Positions 17,184 through 26,772 of a stretch of DNA of 64,000 bases are shown in pieces. The translations under genes and the position numbers were made by a program. Source of the stretch: Fimbriimonadaceae bacterium (lineage in GTDB: Bacteria; Armatimonadota; UBA10988). Location: the NCBI GenBank assembly GCA_020850355.1, contig JADZEX010000021.1, positions 124,001-188,000 on the forward strand, read 5' to 3'. Numbering within the stretch: the first letter of the stretch is position 1; the number at the start of each line of letters is the position of its first letter. The notes under the pieces were generated by a model that was not told the DNA's origin, searched no databases, and saw nothing but the letters and a program-made list of their open reading frames with translations.

Positions 17184-20135
17184 ATGCGTCACGGTTGGTG
17201 GATCGTTGGGACGTACCTGTCGCTGTGCGGCCAGCCGGTGGCTCTGGCCGCGCCGGCGGTGGACGACGGCGAGTTGGCCGATCAGGTCGCCTGCCGTGTG
17301 CTGCTGGGCCTGAAGGACAAAGAGCCGACGGTCTGGGAGGGCAAGGTCAGCGTCAACCCTGGCCGCCTGGTCCGGATCGACGGCTGGGACTTCAGCGGCC
17401 AGGACAGGGCCGCGGCCGACGGGACGTTTCGGTTCAGCACCCATCCTGCCAAGCTCCGGCCGGGCCAACGGCCGGGCGCCGCGGCCGCGGCGCCGGTCGC
17501 CAACGGCCTGATCGTCACGGCTGCCGGCGTCACGGCCGACAGCAAGCTAACCGTCGCCGTGGGCCAGTTCACCGTCGAAGTGCCGCTGGCGACGCTCGCC
17601 ACGGGACGCTTCCAGGCGCAGCAAGGGCAGGTGCAGGTCGAGTCCGGCGCCGCGGCGGCCCACCTGACCGGCGGCCGGAGCGCCTACGAAGACTTCCCCG
17701 CCAGCGCGGTCGGCGCCGATGGCAGCCTCTGGGTGGCCTACACGGCCTTCACCCCCGCCGAGCGCTGGCGCGAGCGGGGCAAGCTGGAGTCTGCGCCGGA
17801 GCGCTTCGGCGATTACCGTGTGCCAGCCCAGGGCGACCAGGTGCTGCTGCTCCGGCGCCAGGGCGGCACCTGGGGCGAGCCGCTGCCAGTCTCGCCGGCC
17901 GGCCTGGACGCCTTCCGGCCCGCCGTGGCGGTCGACGGGCAGGGCGTGGTGTGGGTGGTCTGGTCGCAGAACACCGGCTGCGACGCCAACTTCGAGAACG
18001 GCGACTTCGAGCTGTGGGCCTGTGCGGTGCGGGATGGCCGGGCCGGCGAGCCGCAGCGCCTGACCACCGCGCCCGGCGCCGACACCTTCGTGACCGCGGC
18101 CACCGACGCCGCCGGGCGGGTCTGGCTGGCCTGGATGGGCTTCCGCGAGAACGACGCGCGGATCCTGGTCCGCCGGCAGGAGGGCGCGGGGTTCGGTCCT
18201 GAGGAGACCGTTGGCAACAGCCCCCGCGACGAGTGGCTGCCGGCCCTGGCGACCGCCAGCGACGGCGCCGTGGCGGTGGTCTGGGACAGCTACGCCAAGG
18301 GCGACTACGATGTCTGGGCCCGGATCTGGCGTGACGGGCGGTGGGCCGAAGCGCTGCCGGTGAGTCGTGAGACGACCGGCGAGATGAACGCCAGCGCGGT
18401 CTTCGACCGGGCCGGTCGGCTGTGGGTGAGCTACGAACTGAGCCCGGCCAACTGGGCCAAGGATGACGGCCCGCTCGACCGCACCGGCCGCACCGTGCCG
18501 ATCTTCGCCGGCCGACGCGGTGCCGTGCGGGTGGTCGAGGGCGACACCGTCAAGGAGCCGGTCGAGCCGCTGACCGCGGCGACCCTCAAGCTGGTTCCCG
18601 AGAACGCCGCGCCGCAGGCCAAGAACAGCGTCCAGGCGCTGTCACTGCCCAGGCTGGCGCTCGATGGCCAAGGCCGCGTCTGGTGCGCTTATCGGCTGAA
18701 GTTCCCTGACCAGCGGGCCAACGTCGGCCCGGTCTGGCACACCTACGCCACCTGCTACAGCGGCGGCGCCTGGACGCGACCGCTGTGGGTCACCGGCAGC
18801 GACGCCAATCAGGAGTACCGGCCGCAGTTCGTGCCGACCCGCGCCGGGCAGCTCCTGATGCTCTGCAGCACCGACTACCGGCTGTTCAACAACCGCGTCT
18901 ACCCGAACGCGCCGCCGGTGCAGAACGACCTCTGGCAGGCCTACCTGCGCAGCGCCGCACCGGTGACCGAGCCGCAACTGCAGGCTGTGGCGCCGCCGCC
19001 GCAGGTGACCGCACCCCCGGACCCGGAGCCGGCCGACATCGCCCGGATGCGTGCGGCGCGCTGGACCGTTGGCGGGCAGACCTGGCGGGTCCTGCGCGGC
19101 GAGTTCCACCGCCACACCGAACTGTCGCCCGACGGCGGCGGTGACGGCACCTGGCTCGACATGTGGCGCTACGCGCTCGACGCCGCCGACCTCGACTGGG
19201 TCGGCTTCGGCGACCACGACAACGGCAACGGGCGGGAGTACAGTTGGTGGATCTCCCAGAAGTCCACCCAGATGTTCCTCCACGCCCCGCGCTTTGTGCC
19301 GCTGTTCACCTACGAACGCAGCGCCAACTACCCCGACGGCCACCGCAATGTGGTGTTTGCGCAGCGCGGGGTGCGCACCCTGGCCCGGCTGAACGGTGGC
19401 CTGGGCAAGGATCTCGACGACCAGCCGGACGCCCCGCGGCCGCACACCCCCGACACGCAGATGCTCTACCGCTACCTGAAGGAGTGGAACGGCATCTGCG
19501 CCAGCCACACCTCCGGCACCGACATGGGCACCGACTGGCGCGACAACGACCCGGCGGTCGAGCCGGTGGTCGAGATTTACCAGGGCGACCGCAACAACTA
19601 CGAAGCGCCGGGCGCGCCGCGGTCGGCCAGCGGGCCTGACAACTCCTACGGCGGCTGGCGTCCCAACGGCTTCGTCAGCCTGGCGCTGTTGAAGGGCTAC
19701 CGGCTAGGGTTCCAGGCTTCCAGCGACCATCTCTCAACGCACATCAGCTACTGCAACCTGCTGGTCCGGGAGCCGACCCGCGCCGCCCTACTGGAGGCCT
19801 TCCAGCAGCGTCGCTGCTACGGCTCGACCGACAACATCGTCGGCCACTTCCGGTGCAGCGCAGACGGCCGGGAGTACCTGCTGGGCCAGGAGATCACGAT
19901 TCGCGGCAACCCGCGCCTGCAGTGGCGAATCGCCGCGGGCGCGCCGGTGGCCAAGGTGGTGCTGATCCGCGACAACGAGGTCCTCTACACCGCCACGCCG
20001 AACGAGGCAACGGTGGACCTGCAGTACGAGGACCAGCAGCCGAAGCGCGGGCAGACCGCCTACTACTACGTTCGCGGCGAGCTGGCCAACGGCGAGCTGA
20101 TCTGGCTCAGCCCGATCTGGGTCAAGGCGGGGTAG
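17184..20135 (+). CDS. Secreted beta-propeller protein with C-terminal PHP-like domain (DUF3604-like)
   Basis: A 983-residue protein starting MRHGWWIVGTYLSLCG, a signal peptide ending near ALAAP; GGAG lies upstream of the ATG. Residues about 170-500 hold repeated propeller-type strands (DGSLWVAYTA, GVVWVVWSQ, GRVWLAWMG, GAVAVVWDS). The C-terminal third has a metal-site pattern of PHP phosphoesterases: H642 and H644 (FHRHTELSPDG), D677-H678-D679 (FGDHDNGNG), H775 (ASHTSGTD) and D848-H849 (SSDHLSTH). A hydrolase acting outside the cytoplasm is plausible; the substrate is unknown. The gene is alone on the plus strand among minus-strand glycan genes, with parS upstream. Confidence 0.72.
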   Translation: MRHGWWIVGTYLSLCGQPVALAAPAVDDGELADQVACRVLLGLKDKEPTVWEGKVSVNPGRLVRIDGWDFSGQDRAAADGTFRFSTHPAKLRPGQRPGAAAAAPVANGLIVTAAGVTADSKLTVAVGQFTVEVPLATLATGRFQAQQGQVQVESGAAAAHLTGGRSAYEDFPASAVGADGSLWVAYTAFTPAERWRERGKLESAPERFGDYRVPAQGDQVLLLRRQGGTWGEPLPVSPAGLDAFRPAVAVDGQGVVWVVWSQNTGCDANFENGDFELWACAVRDGRAGEPQRLTTAPGADTFVTAATDAAGRVWLAWMGFRENDARILVRRQEGAGFGPEETVGNSPRDEWLPALATASDGAVAVVWDSYAKGDYDVWARIWRDGRWAEALPVSRETTGEMNASAVFDRAGRLWVSYELSPANWAKDDGPLDRTGRTVPIFAGRRGAVRVVEGDTVKEPVEPLTAATLKLVPENAAPQAKNSVQALSLPRLALDGQGRVWCAYRLKFPDQRANVGPVWHTYATCYSGGAWTRPLWVTGSDANQEYRPQFVPTRAGQLLMLCSTDYRLFNNRVYPNAPPVQNDLWQAYLRSAAPVTEPQLQAVAPPPQVTAPPDPEPADIARMRAARWTVGGQTWRVLRGEFHRHTELSPDGGGDGTWLDMWRYALDAADLDWVGFGDHDNGNGREYSWWISQKSTQMFLHAPRFVPLFTYERSANYPDGHRNVVFAQRGVRTLARLNGGLGKDLDDQPDAPRPHTPDTQMLYRYLKEWNGICASHTSGTDMGTDWRDNDPAVEPVVEIYQGDRNNYEAPGAPRSASGPDNSYGGWRPNGFVSLALLKGYRLGFQASSDHLSTHISYCNLLVREPTRAALLEAFQQRRCYGSTDNIVGHFRCSADGREYLLGQEITIRGNPRLQWRIAAGAPVAKVVLIRDNEVLYTATPNEATVDLQYEDQQPKRGQTAYYYVRGELANGELIWLSPIWVKAG

Positions 20136-20154
20136 GCTCGGGCCGGGTCGGCGG

Positions 20155-23100
20155 TCAGATCCCCGGCGTCGTCGCCGGGCGGCGCAGCAGGCGTTCGGCG
20201 GTGGCCACCGCGGCCGCTTCGGCGGCGGGCTCGCAGATCAGCAGCAGCGCTGTGCGGCGGTCCGCGTCGAGGGTCAGCCGCAGGGCACTGCCCGGCAGCG
20301 TCAGCCGTTCGTAGGTCTGCCAGCGCCCCTCGCGGGCTTCGCCCGCCAACACGCGGAAGGTGCCCGGCCGCGGCGGCAGGGCCACGCTGCCCAGGCTGAA
20401 CGGCGCCAGCAGCAGTTGTCGCGAGCTGCTCAGGCCGCGACCGTCGAGCGTCACTGCGCCCTGCAGTCCGGTGGCGGTCAACTGCGGCTCGCCCCGCCAG
20501 GTGCTGCGGCCGGCCGCCAGCAGCACCTGCACCCCGACCGGCGCGACATGCGCCACGGCCGGCCAGCGCGGCCGCAGGCCCAGGTGCAGCGCCCCGGCCG
20601 GCAGGTCGACCCGCACGCTCGCGGCCGCTCCGCTGGCCCGCCGGTCGAAGGCCATCCAGAGGCGCCCGGCGGCGGTCGGCTGCGACAGCAGGTGCAGCTC
20701 CGCCGGGGCCGGTGCCGGCCGCGTCCAGCGCACCCCGGCGGCGTCCAGGAAGGCGGCGTAGATTCCGCGCAGCGGCGAGCCGGCGGCCAGCTCCAGCGGG
20801 TCGTTGACGAACCAGACCGTGCCCTGCCCGAGCCGGAACCGCGTCAGCAGCGGATTGCCCGCCGCGGCGGCCAGCACCGTGGCGCCAGCCGGTTCCAGCC
20901 GGAGGCTCGGCCGCAAGGTCACCCGGCCGCCCCAGGCGCCCAGGTCGACCGGACAGTCCGGCCCGCTGCGCACCGGCGCCGGGGCCAGCCGGTCGCGCAG
21001 CCGCAGGCCGGCGAGCTGTGTCAGGCGCGCTGCGACCGTCGGCTGGCGGCGTTCGTCGAGCGTCAGGTCGCCCGTCAGCAGCAGTTGCCCGCCACGGCTG
21101 ACCCAGGCCTGCAAGTCCGCGGCCTCGGGGTCCGACAGCGTGTAGAGGCACGGCGCCACGACCGCCCGCACGGCCGGCGGCAGCGCCGCGCAGCCGCCCT
21201 CGTCGAAGCTGGCGAAGGGCACCTGCAGGCCCAGCAGCGTGTCGGCCGCGCGGTCGGCGACGCGCAGCCCAAGCTGGTCGTCCTCGCCAGCGCGCAGCCG
21301 GCCGTTCAGCAGCAGGCCGACCGGCGGGGTCTCGTCGCGCGGGGCCAGGCGGTGCCACAGCAGCGCCAGATTGCGGTGGATCGCGGCGACGTCCTTCGGC
21401 ACGCGTTGCTGCGGGTAGAACAACCCCCACGGAAAGACCCAGCCCGCGCTGTCGCGGAGGCACCAGTTCTGGATCTTGCAGCCACCCATCGCCAGCGTGT
21501 AGGCCGCCACGGTGGCGAAGAGCTGCTCCTGCTGCGCCTCGCTGCGGACGATGTGGTAGCCCTGGCCGCCGTTCTCGACCGCCCAGGCGGGATGCGTCTT
21601 GACGCCGTACTCGCCCAACGCGACGCCCTTGCCGCGGAGTCGCAGGTCGTTCAGCGCCAGCCGCAGCGGCAGCTTGTCGAGGTCATCGCCCGGGACATCG
21701 AAGTAGCCGAAGTTGCTGACATCCTGGTCGGCGATTGTCGCCCGCAGGTCCATCCCGCCGAACGGGCGCTGGTAGTACTCGCTGGTGATCGGCTGCCGCA
21801 GTCCCTGCTGCCGCAACGCTGCGACGTGGGCGGTGTTCCAGCGGCGCAGCAGGTCGTGCTGGAAGGCCAGTTGGTCGAGCTGCACCGGATCGTCGAAGCG
21901 GCCGCTCCGCGGCGGCGGCCAGGGGTAGCGGTCGCCCACGCGTTGGGCCCGGCCGGCGCCCCAGGCGGCCTCCAGGTCGGCGGCTGTCGAATAACGGCGG
22001 TGCAGCCAGGCGGTCCACAGCGCGGCAGTTGCCTCCGGACGCTCGTCGGCCCGCAGTTGGTAGTCGCCGTTGAGGTACCACAGCAGCGCCGGGAAGTCGC
22101 CGAGTCGGCGGCCGAACTCGGCGCACAGCGCGCTCTGCCGGCCCAGCTCGGCGTCGTCGCAGACCACGTCATGGCCGATCAGCAGGCCCGGCATGTAGAT
22201 CAGGTGCTGTTGCTCGCAGAGCGTCGCCAGCGCCCGGAACGAGGCCCATTCGGTCGCGCTGAAGGTGTGGTCGGGGTTGACGTATTGCAGGTTCTCGTAG
22301 AGGTCCAGCCCGATGTCGCGCGCCGCGGTGAGGTCCTGCGACCAGCTCAGCGGGTTTTGCGCGGCGGCGCGAAAGGTCTCCGCGTAGTCGTCGGTGCCAA
22401 ACACGAAGAGCCGGCGCGACCCCAGGCGGAAGCCGTTGTCGGCGAAGCTGAGGGCCGGCAGCCGCGGCTCCTGGGCCGTCACCACGCCGCGGGTCAGGCG
22501 GTCGATCGGCCGGCCCTCCAGCAGCAGCTCGGCGGTCAGGTGCGTCAGCGCCGCGGCAGGCTGCGCCGCCGGCCAGGTCGCGCTGAGGGTCACCGGGCCC
22601 TCGCCGGCGGCCACCGGCTGCTCCGTGCTCCAGAGCGGTGGGCCACTCTCGCCGCGGGCGCTGCAGCGCAGCACCGTGGCCGGCAGCGGACGCAGCCGGT
22701 CCAGGGTGACGCTGACGGTCAGCGGCTCAGCGGGTCGCAGCAGGTCGCGGTCGCAGCGCAGGTGCCGCAGGAACGCGCCGCGGAGCAGCGCGGTGACGAC
22801 TTCCTGCAACGCGGCGCGGGCGGGAGCGTTGCGGGCGGTGAACAGATCGTGGCTGGTGACGCCGCTCCAGGCCCAGGCCGAACCGGCGTAGAAGCCGCCG
22901 TAATGCCACAGCAGCCCGCCCGCGGCGCCGCGCGGACGGCCGTAGAGGTCGGCGGTTTCGAGCCACGGCAGCCAGCGCGCCTGGTCGTGCCCATCGACCC
23001 CGCTGGCGACCCAACCTCGTAGCGGCAGCGCCGCGTCGACCTTGGCCTGCACCAGGTGCTGGTCGGCGGCGGTGCGCAGGCGGGTGACTCGGCGCAGCGG

Positions 23101-24531
23101 GTTGGCCGGGTCGCAGACACCAATCTGGGTCGGCAGCAACTTCAGGCCGTCGCCGGGCTGGCCGTTGCTGCTGTTCAGGGGAGGCGGTGTCAGGCCGCTG
23201 ACGTCGCCCAGCCGCAAGTCATCGAACCAGGCGGTGCCGTGGGCGCGGTAGAGGCCGAGTTTGAGGTGCAGCCGGCTGACGCCCGGCTCCGGCGTGAAGT
23301 CGAAGCTGATCGCCCGCCAGGCGTGCGTGCCGCTGAGCTGCACCAGGTCGCGCCAGGCCAGCAGCTTGCCGGCGGCGTCGTACTGGTAGACCGCCAGGTA
23401 GGCGAAGCCCGCGCCGCCGACGTCGACCGTGCGCAGCCAGCCCTGCAGGCGGTAGTTGCGCCGCTCGGCTGGCAGGTCGCACCAGAACTTGCGCTCGTCG
23501 TCGGTCGGGCCGGGCGTCGCCGTGACCCGCAGACAGCGCTGCCCATCGCGAGCGCCGCTGGCGACCAGCTCGGCCGCGGCGCTGTTGCGGTGCCAGGCCC
23601 CGTCGAGCGTCTGGCCACCCTCGGCGACCTGGCCACGCTCGAACGAGCCGTCGGGCAGCAGCGATCGCTGCGGCGCCAGGGCGGCGGTGATCCGCTCGGC
23701 CAACACCGTCGCTTCGGGTTGCCAGCCGCCGGCGGCTGGCAGCAGCAGGTTCTGGAACGGGTAACCGCCGAGGTTGACGAACATCCCGCCGCGGCGGAGG
23801 TAGCTGACCCAGGCGGTCCGCGCGGTGGCCGGGAAGCTGGCGCCGTAGGGCAGCACCACCAGGGCCAGGCGCTCCGGACGTAGCCAGGTCGCGTCGGCCA
23901 ACTGCGCCGCGCTGACCGCCACCAGCTCGCGACCGGGCGCCGCCAGCAGCGTCGCCAGCGCCGCGGGATCGCTGCCGGCCCCGCTGACCGGCAGGCCCGG
24001 CTCGTTGAGGATGCCGATCCGCAGCGCCCCGGCGGCGGCCGGAGCGAGCTCCTGGTAGTCGGCGGCCTGGCTGCCGGGGACCAGCGTCCAGCCGTCGAAC
24101 CAAGCTTCGCCGGCGGCTTGATAGAGCCCGCAGCGCAGGCTGATGAAGCGCGCTGCGGGGTGCAGTTCGAAGGTGTAGCTGGCGCGTTGCCAGTCACGGC
24201 TGCCGGTGGCCTGCGCGAAATCCTTGAAGGCGACCAGCTCGCCCGCGGTGTCGGTCTGGTAGACCGCCACGTAGGCGTACCCCAGCGGACCGCGCGGGGT
24301 CACCTGGGCGACCTTCAGGTCGACCGCCGCGGTGAAACGGCCGGGCGGCTCGACCGGGATCTCCTGCAGCGCGGTGCCCTCGCGGTCGAAGCGCAGGCAG
24401 CGGCCGTGGCCGGGCAGATCGACGATCTGCCCCGTCCCGAGCGCCCAGCCGCGGAGCGTCTCGTAGCCGCCATTGAGCACCGTTGGCGGCTCGACCGCCA
24501 GCAGCGCCAGGGCCAGCAACCAGCATGCCAT
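20155..24531 (-). CDS. Large secreted GH-A-like protein with two carbohydrate-binding-type modules
   Basis: A 1458-residue protein with signal peptide MACWLLALALLAVEP; GGGAGAAGG precedes the ATG. Two similar jelly-roll modules (about 20-150 and 290-420; both contain a FAYLAVYQ/YAYVAVYQ strand, then WFDDL/WFDGW) flank a THUA-like segment with LVVLPYGASFP. A TIM barrel at about 690-1000 follows. Where a GH-A acid/base NEP is expected the sequence is YLNGDY (N821-G822-D823), while GEYG supplies E974 as the candidate nucleophile. The C-terminal third is beta-rich with another glutamine-amidotransferase-like stretch (AVVAPCLYTL). The acid/base change could mean altered or lost catalysis. Probable role: binding or cleaving a plant-type glycan. 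Confidence 0.65.
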   Translation of the reverse strand: MACWLLALALLAVEPPTVLNGGYETLRGWALGTGQIVDLPGHGRCLRFDREGTALQEIPVEPPGRFTAAVDLKVAQVTPRGPLGYAYVAVYQTDTAGELVAFKDFAQATGSRDWQRASYTFELHPAARFISLRCGLYQAAGEAWFDGWTLVPGSQAADYQELAPAAAGALRIGILNEPGLPVSGAGSDPAALATLLAAPGRELVAVSAAQLADATWLRPERLALVVLPYGASFPATARTAWVSYLRRGGMFVNLGGYPFQNLLLPAAGGWQPEATVLAERITAALAPQRSLLPDGSFERGQVAEGGQTLDGAWHRNSAAAELVASGARDGQRCLRVTATPGPTDDERKFWCDLPAERRNYRLQGWLRTVDVGGAGFAYLAVYQYDAAGKLLAWRDLVQLSGTHAWRAISFDFTPEPGVSRLHLKLGLYRAHGTAWFDDLRLGDVSGLTPPPLNSSNGQPGDGLKLLPTQIGVCDPANPLRRVTRLRTAADQHLVQAKVDAALPLRGWVASGVDGHDQARWLPWLETADLYGRPRGAAGGLLWHYGGFYAGSAWAWSGVTSHDLFTARNAPARAALQEVVTALLRGAFLRHLRCDRDLLRPAEPLTVSVTLDRLRPLPATVLRCSARGESGPPLWSTEQPVAAGEGPVTLSATWPAAQPAAALTHLTAELLLEGRPIDRLTRGVVTAQEPRLPALSFADNGFRLGSRRLFVFGTDDYAETFRAAAQNPLSWSQDLTAARDIGLDLYENLQYVNPDHTFSATEWASFRALATLCEQQHLIYMPGLLIGHDVVCDDAELGRQSALCAEFGRRLGDFPALLWYLNGDYQLRADERPEATAALWTAWLHRRYSTAADLEAAWGAGRAQRVGDRYPWPPPRSGRFDDPVQLDQLAFQHDLLRRWNTAHVAALRQQGLRQPITSEYYQRPFGGMDLRATIADQDVSNFGYFDVPGDDLDKLPLRLALNDLRLRGKGVALGEYGVKTHPAWAVENGGQGYHIVRSEAQQEQLFATVAAYTLAMGGCKIQNWCLRDSAGWVFPWGLFYPQQRVPKDVAAIHRNLALLWHRLAPRDETPPVGLLLNGRLRAGEDDQLGLRVADRAADTLLGLQVPFASFDEGGCAALPPAVRAVVAPCLYTLSDPEAADLQAWVSRGGQLLLTGDLTLDERRQPTVAARLTQLAGLRLRDRLAPAPVRSGPDCPVDLGAWGGRVTLRPSLRLEPAGATVLAAAAGNPLLTRFRLGQGTVWFVNDPLELAAGSPLRGIYAAFLDAAGVRWTRPAPAPAELHLLSQPTAAGRLWMAFDRRASGAAASVRVDLPAGALHLGLRPRWPAVAHVAPVGVQVLLAAGRSTWRGEPQLTATGLQGAVTLDGRGLSSSRQLLLAPFSLGSVALPPRPGTFRVLAGEAREGRWQTYERLTLPGSALRLTLDADRRTALLLICEPAAEAAAVATAERLLRRPATTPGI

Positions 24532-24549
24532 CGCCTTCTCCCGCGCGGC

Positions 24550-25563
24550 CTAACGCACCGTGATCCCGAGTCCGGGGCGGTCCGGCAGGGTGATCCGACC
24601 GTCCGGCGCGGTCATCGCCGCGAAGGGGTCGTCGCTCACCAACAGGGCGCCATCGAGGTCACACCAGTCGACCAGCGGCGCGAGCTGCGCTGCCGCGGCC
24701 AGCGAGACCGACGAGGCCCCGAAGCAGCCCAGCATCACCCGCATCCCGCAGGCTCGGGCAACGTGGATCGTCCGGAGCGCGGCGCTGAGGCCGCCGACCT
24801 TGTCGAGCTTCACGTTGACTCCGGCGATGCTGCCACGCAGGCGCAGCACATCGTCCGGTCCGTGGCAGCTCTCATCGGCCACAATCGGCAACGGCGAGAC
24901 CGCCTGCACCGCGGCCAGGCCGTCGTAGTCGTCGCGGCCGACCGGCTGCTCGATCAGCTCGACGCCAAGGGCGGCCAGTTGCCCCGCCAGGTCGGCCGCC
25001 GCGGCGACGTCCCAGCCGCCGTTGGCGTCGACCCACAAGCGCTTGCCGGTCGCCTCGCGCAGCGCCCGCACTTTCGCCAGGTCGTCGCTGCCGCCGCACT
25101 TCACTTTGAGGATCGGATACTGCGCCGCCTCGGCCGCCTTCGCCAGCATCTCATCCAAGTCGGCGAGGCCGATGGTGAAGGCGGTCAGTCCGGTCTGTGC
25201 CGGGTCGAGGCCCAGCATCCGGTAGACCGGCTGCCCGGCGAGCTGGCCGGCGAGGTCCCAGAGCGCCCCGTCGAGCGCGCAGAGGGCACTGCGCTGGGCG
25301 GGCTGCGCAGCCGCCCAGGCGATCATCAGCGCGTCGGCGCAGCGCGGGTCGGCCGCCTCGACGGCTGGCTGCAGCGCCGCCAGGGTGGCCTCCATGCTGT
25401 CCAGGGTCCAGCCGTAGAAGCGGACCGGCACCCCTTCACCGCGGCCGATCAGGCCGTGGTGGCGCAGCTCCACCAGCAGCGACGAGGTCGTGTCGGACCC
25501 GCCGCGACTGATCCGGAAGGTGTGATGGTAGTGCAGCGCCAGGCGCCGCCAGGTCAGGCGCAT
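24550..25563 (-). CDS. Dipeptide epimerase-like enolase-superfamily enzyme
   Basis: A 337-residue member of the muconate-lactonising subgroup of the enolase superfamily. It has the KxK pair K153/K155 (LKVKCG), metal ligands D179 (WVDANGGW), E205 (LIEQP) and D230 (IVADES), and a C-terminal Lys in VKLDKVGG (252-255). This residue set and spacing are those of L-Ala-D/L-Glu epimerases, which recycle or modify cell-wall dipeptides, but related sequences accept other dipeptides. The ATG at 25563 has GGAG 6 nt upstream. It lies 18 nt upstream of the large secreted GH-A-like gene on the same strand and may be read with it. Confidence 0.82.
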   Translation of the reverse strand: MRLTWRRLALHYHHTFRISRGGSDTTSSLLVELRHHGLIGRGEGVPVRFYGWTLDSMEATLAALQPAVEAADPRCADALMIAWAAAQPAQRSALCALDGALWDLAGQLAGQPVYRMLGLDPAQTGLTAFTIGLADLDEMLAKAAEAAQYPILKVKCGGSDDLAKVRALREATGKRLWVDANGGWDVAAAADLAGQLAALGVELIEQPVGRDDYDGLAAVQAVSPLPIVADESCHGPDDVLRLRGSIAGVNVKLDKVGGLSAALRTIHVARACGMRVMLGCFGASSVSLAAAAQLAPLVDWCDLDGALLVSDDPFAAMTAPDGRITLPDRPGLGITVR

Positions 25564-25668
25564 CGGTTGCTCCGCGGCGGGCCATTGCGCGGAGGTTGCC
25601 GAGTTCCTGCCCGATCACCTGACAGGCCGCCCCAAGCTGCGGCAAGATCAGCCCATCGGAGCAACACC

Positions 25669-26502
25669 ATGCGTCTCTGCGCCCCGAGCCGTTGGCTCGG
25701 CCTGATCACCCTCTGCGCGACCCTCGCCGCCGCGCAGACCCCCAGCGTCCTGATCCTCGACGACTCCCAGAAGCTCGGCTCGCTCAGCCTCGGCGGCGAC
25801 AACACCTTGGTCGTCGAGCAGGGCGATGTGCAGGTCAACAGCAGCCACACCGCTGCGCTGAGTGCCTTCAACTCCAGCCTGGAGGTGAAGCAGGGCAAGA
25901 TCGGTGTGGTCGGCGGCGTGCAGACCCTCGGCAAGGTCAGCCTGACTCCCAAACCAGTCAGCAACGCCAAGGTCGCCGACCCCTACGCTGCGCTGAAGCT
26001 GCCGACCGAGGTGCCAATCAAGTCGCGCCAGAAGCTGTTCGTGCACGCCGGCAAAGAGATGACCCTCTCGCCGGGCGTCTACTTCGGCGGGCTCTCCTTC
26101 GGCAGCGGCTGCCAGATCACCTTCGAGCCGGGCGTCTACTATGTCGGCAACGGCGATATCTACTTCGCGGACGGCACCTACCGCGGCGCTGGGGTGACGA
26201 TCTGCCTCTACGGCAACGCCGCCGGGAAGTTCGTGCTCGGCAACAAGTGCGACATCAACCTCACCGCGCCGACCGAGGGCGACTTCAAGGGCTTGTCGTT
26301 CATCTCCTACGCCAGCGGGCTGGCGATCACCCTGCAAGAGGCCAACCTGACGCTCAGCGGGGCGATCTACGGGCCCAAGGTGCAGGTCGGCATGTTCATG
26401 AAGTCGCAGGTCAAGGTGCCGCAACTGGTGGCGCTGAACCTGACGATGGGCACCGGCGCGCAGATGACCGTCACCGGCTCGCCAGCGGCGGGCGGCGAGT
26501 AG
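25669..26502 (+). CDS. Secreted beta-rich protein resembling TadG-type C-terminal regions
   Basis: A 277-residue protein, ATG at 25669 with GGAG upstream. The signal peptide is MRLCAPSRWLGLITLCATLAAA. The rest is short beta repeats (LSLGGDNTLVVEQGDV, GVYFGGLSFGSGCQITFEPGVYYVG, GAGVTICLYGNAAGKF) and a stretch INLTAPTEGDFKGLSFISY. This last pattern I associate with the extracellular part of TadG-like pilus-assembly proteins in Planctomycetes-type genomes. No catalytic motif is seen. The longer open frame upstream lacks a ribosome binding site and runs antisense to the epimerase gene. Function unknown. Confidence 0.6.
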   Translation: MRLCAPSRWLGLITLCATLAAAQTPSVLILDDSQKLGSLSLGGDNTLVVEQGDVQVNSSHTAALSAFNSSLEVKQGKIGVVGGVQTLGKVSLTPKPVSNAKVADPYAALKLPTEVPIKSRQKLFVHAGKEMTLSPGVYFGGLSFGSGCQITFEPGVYYVGNGDIYFADGTYRGAGVTICLYGNAAGKFVLGNKCDINLTAPTEGDFKGLSFISYASGLAITLQEANLTLSGAIYGPKVQVGMFMKSQVKVPQLVALNLTMGTGAQMTVTGSPAAGGE

Positions 26503-26509
26503 CCGGGGG

Positions 26510-26764
26510 CTAAGTCACTTCGTAGCCGCCGTCGCCGTTCTTGCGCAGGATCTTGAACCCCGCCCGCTTGGCGCGCTGTTCGTTGAGTTGTTTGCCGATC
26601 CGCGGGGTGGCCGTGTAGAACGACCCGATCCGCCGGCTGACCGACGCGCCGCAGCGCGGGCAGAACGGGATCGGTGGCTCGTTGACGTGCTGCCGCGCCG
26701 TGAAGCCCTGCTGGCAGTGCTCACAGCCGAAGTCGTCGTCGGCCTTGTAGTCGTACAGTGGCAT
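26510..26764 (-). CDS. FmdB-family zinc ribbon protein
   Basis: An 84-residue protein starting MPLYDYKADDDFGCEHC. C14-x2-C17 and C35-x2-C38 form the zinc ribbon typical of FmdB-like putative regulators. The tail is basic (QLNEQRAKRAGFKILRK). A role in transcription regulation is proposed for the family but not established. It follows the second GH127-like gene on the minus strand, 8 nt before it ends, so the two are separated by too little space for a second promoter and may be cotranscribed. Confidence 0.85.
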   Translation of the reverse strand: MPLYDYKADDDFGCEHCQQGFTARQHVNEPPIPFCPRCGASVSRRIGSFYTATPRIGKQLNEQRAKRAGFKILRKNGDGGYEVT

Positions 26765-26772
26765 CGTCGTCC

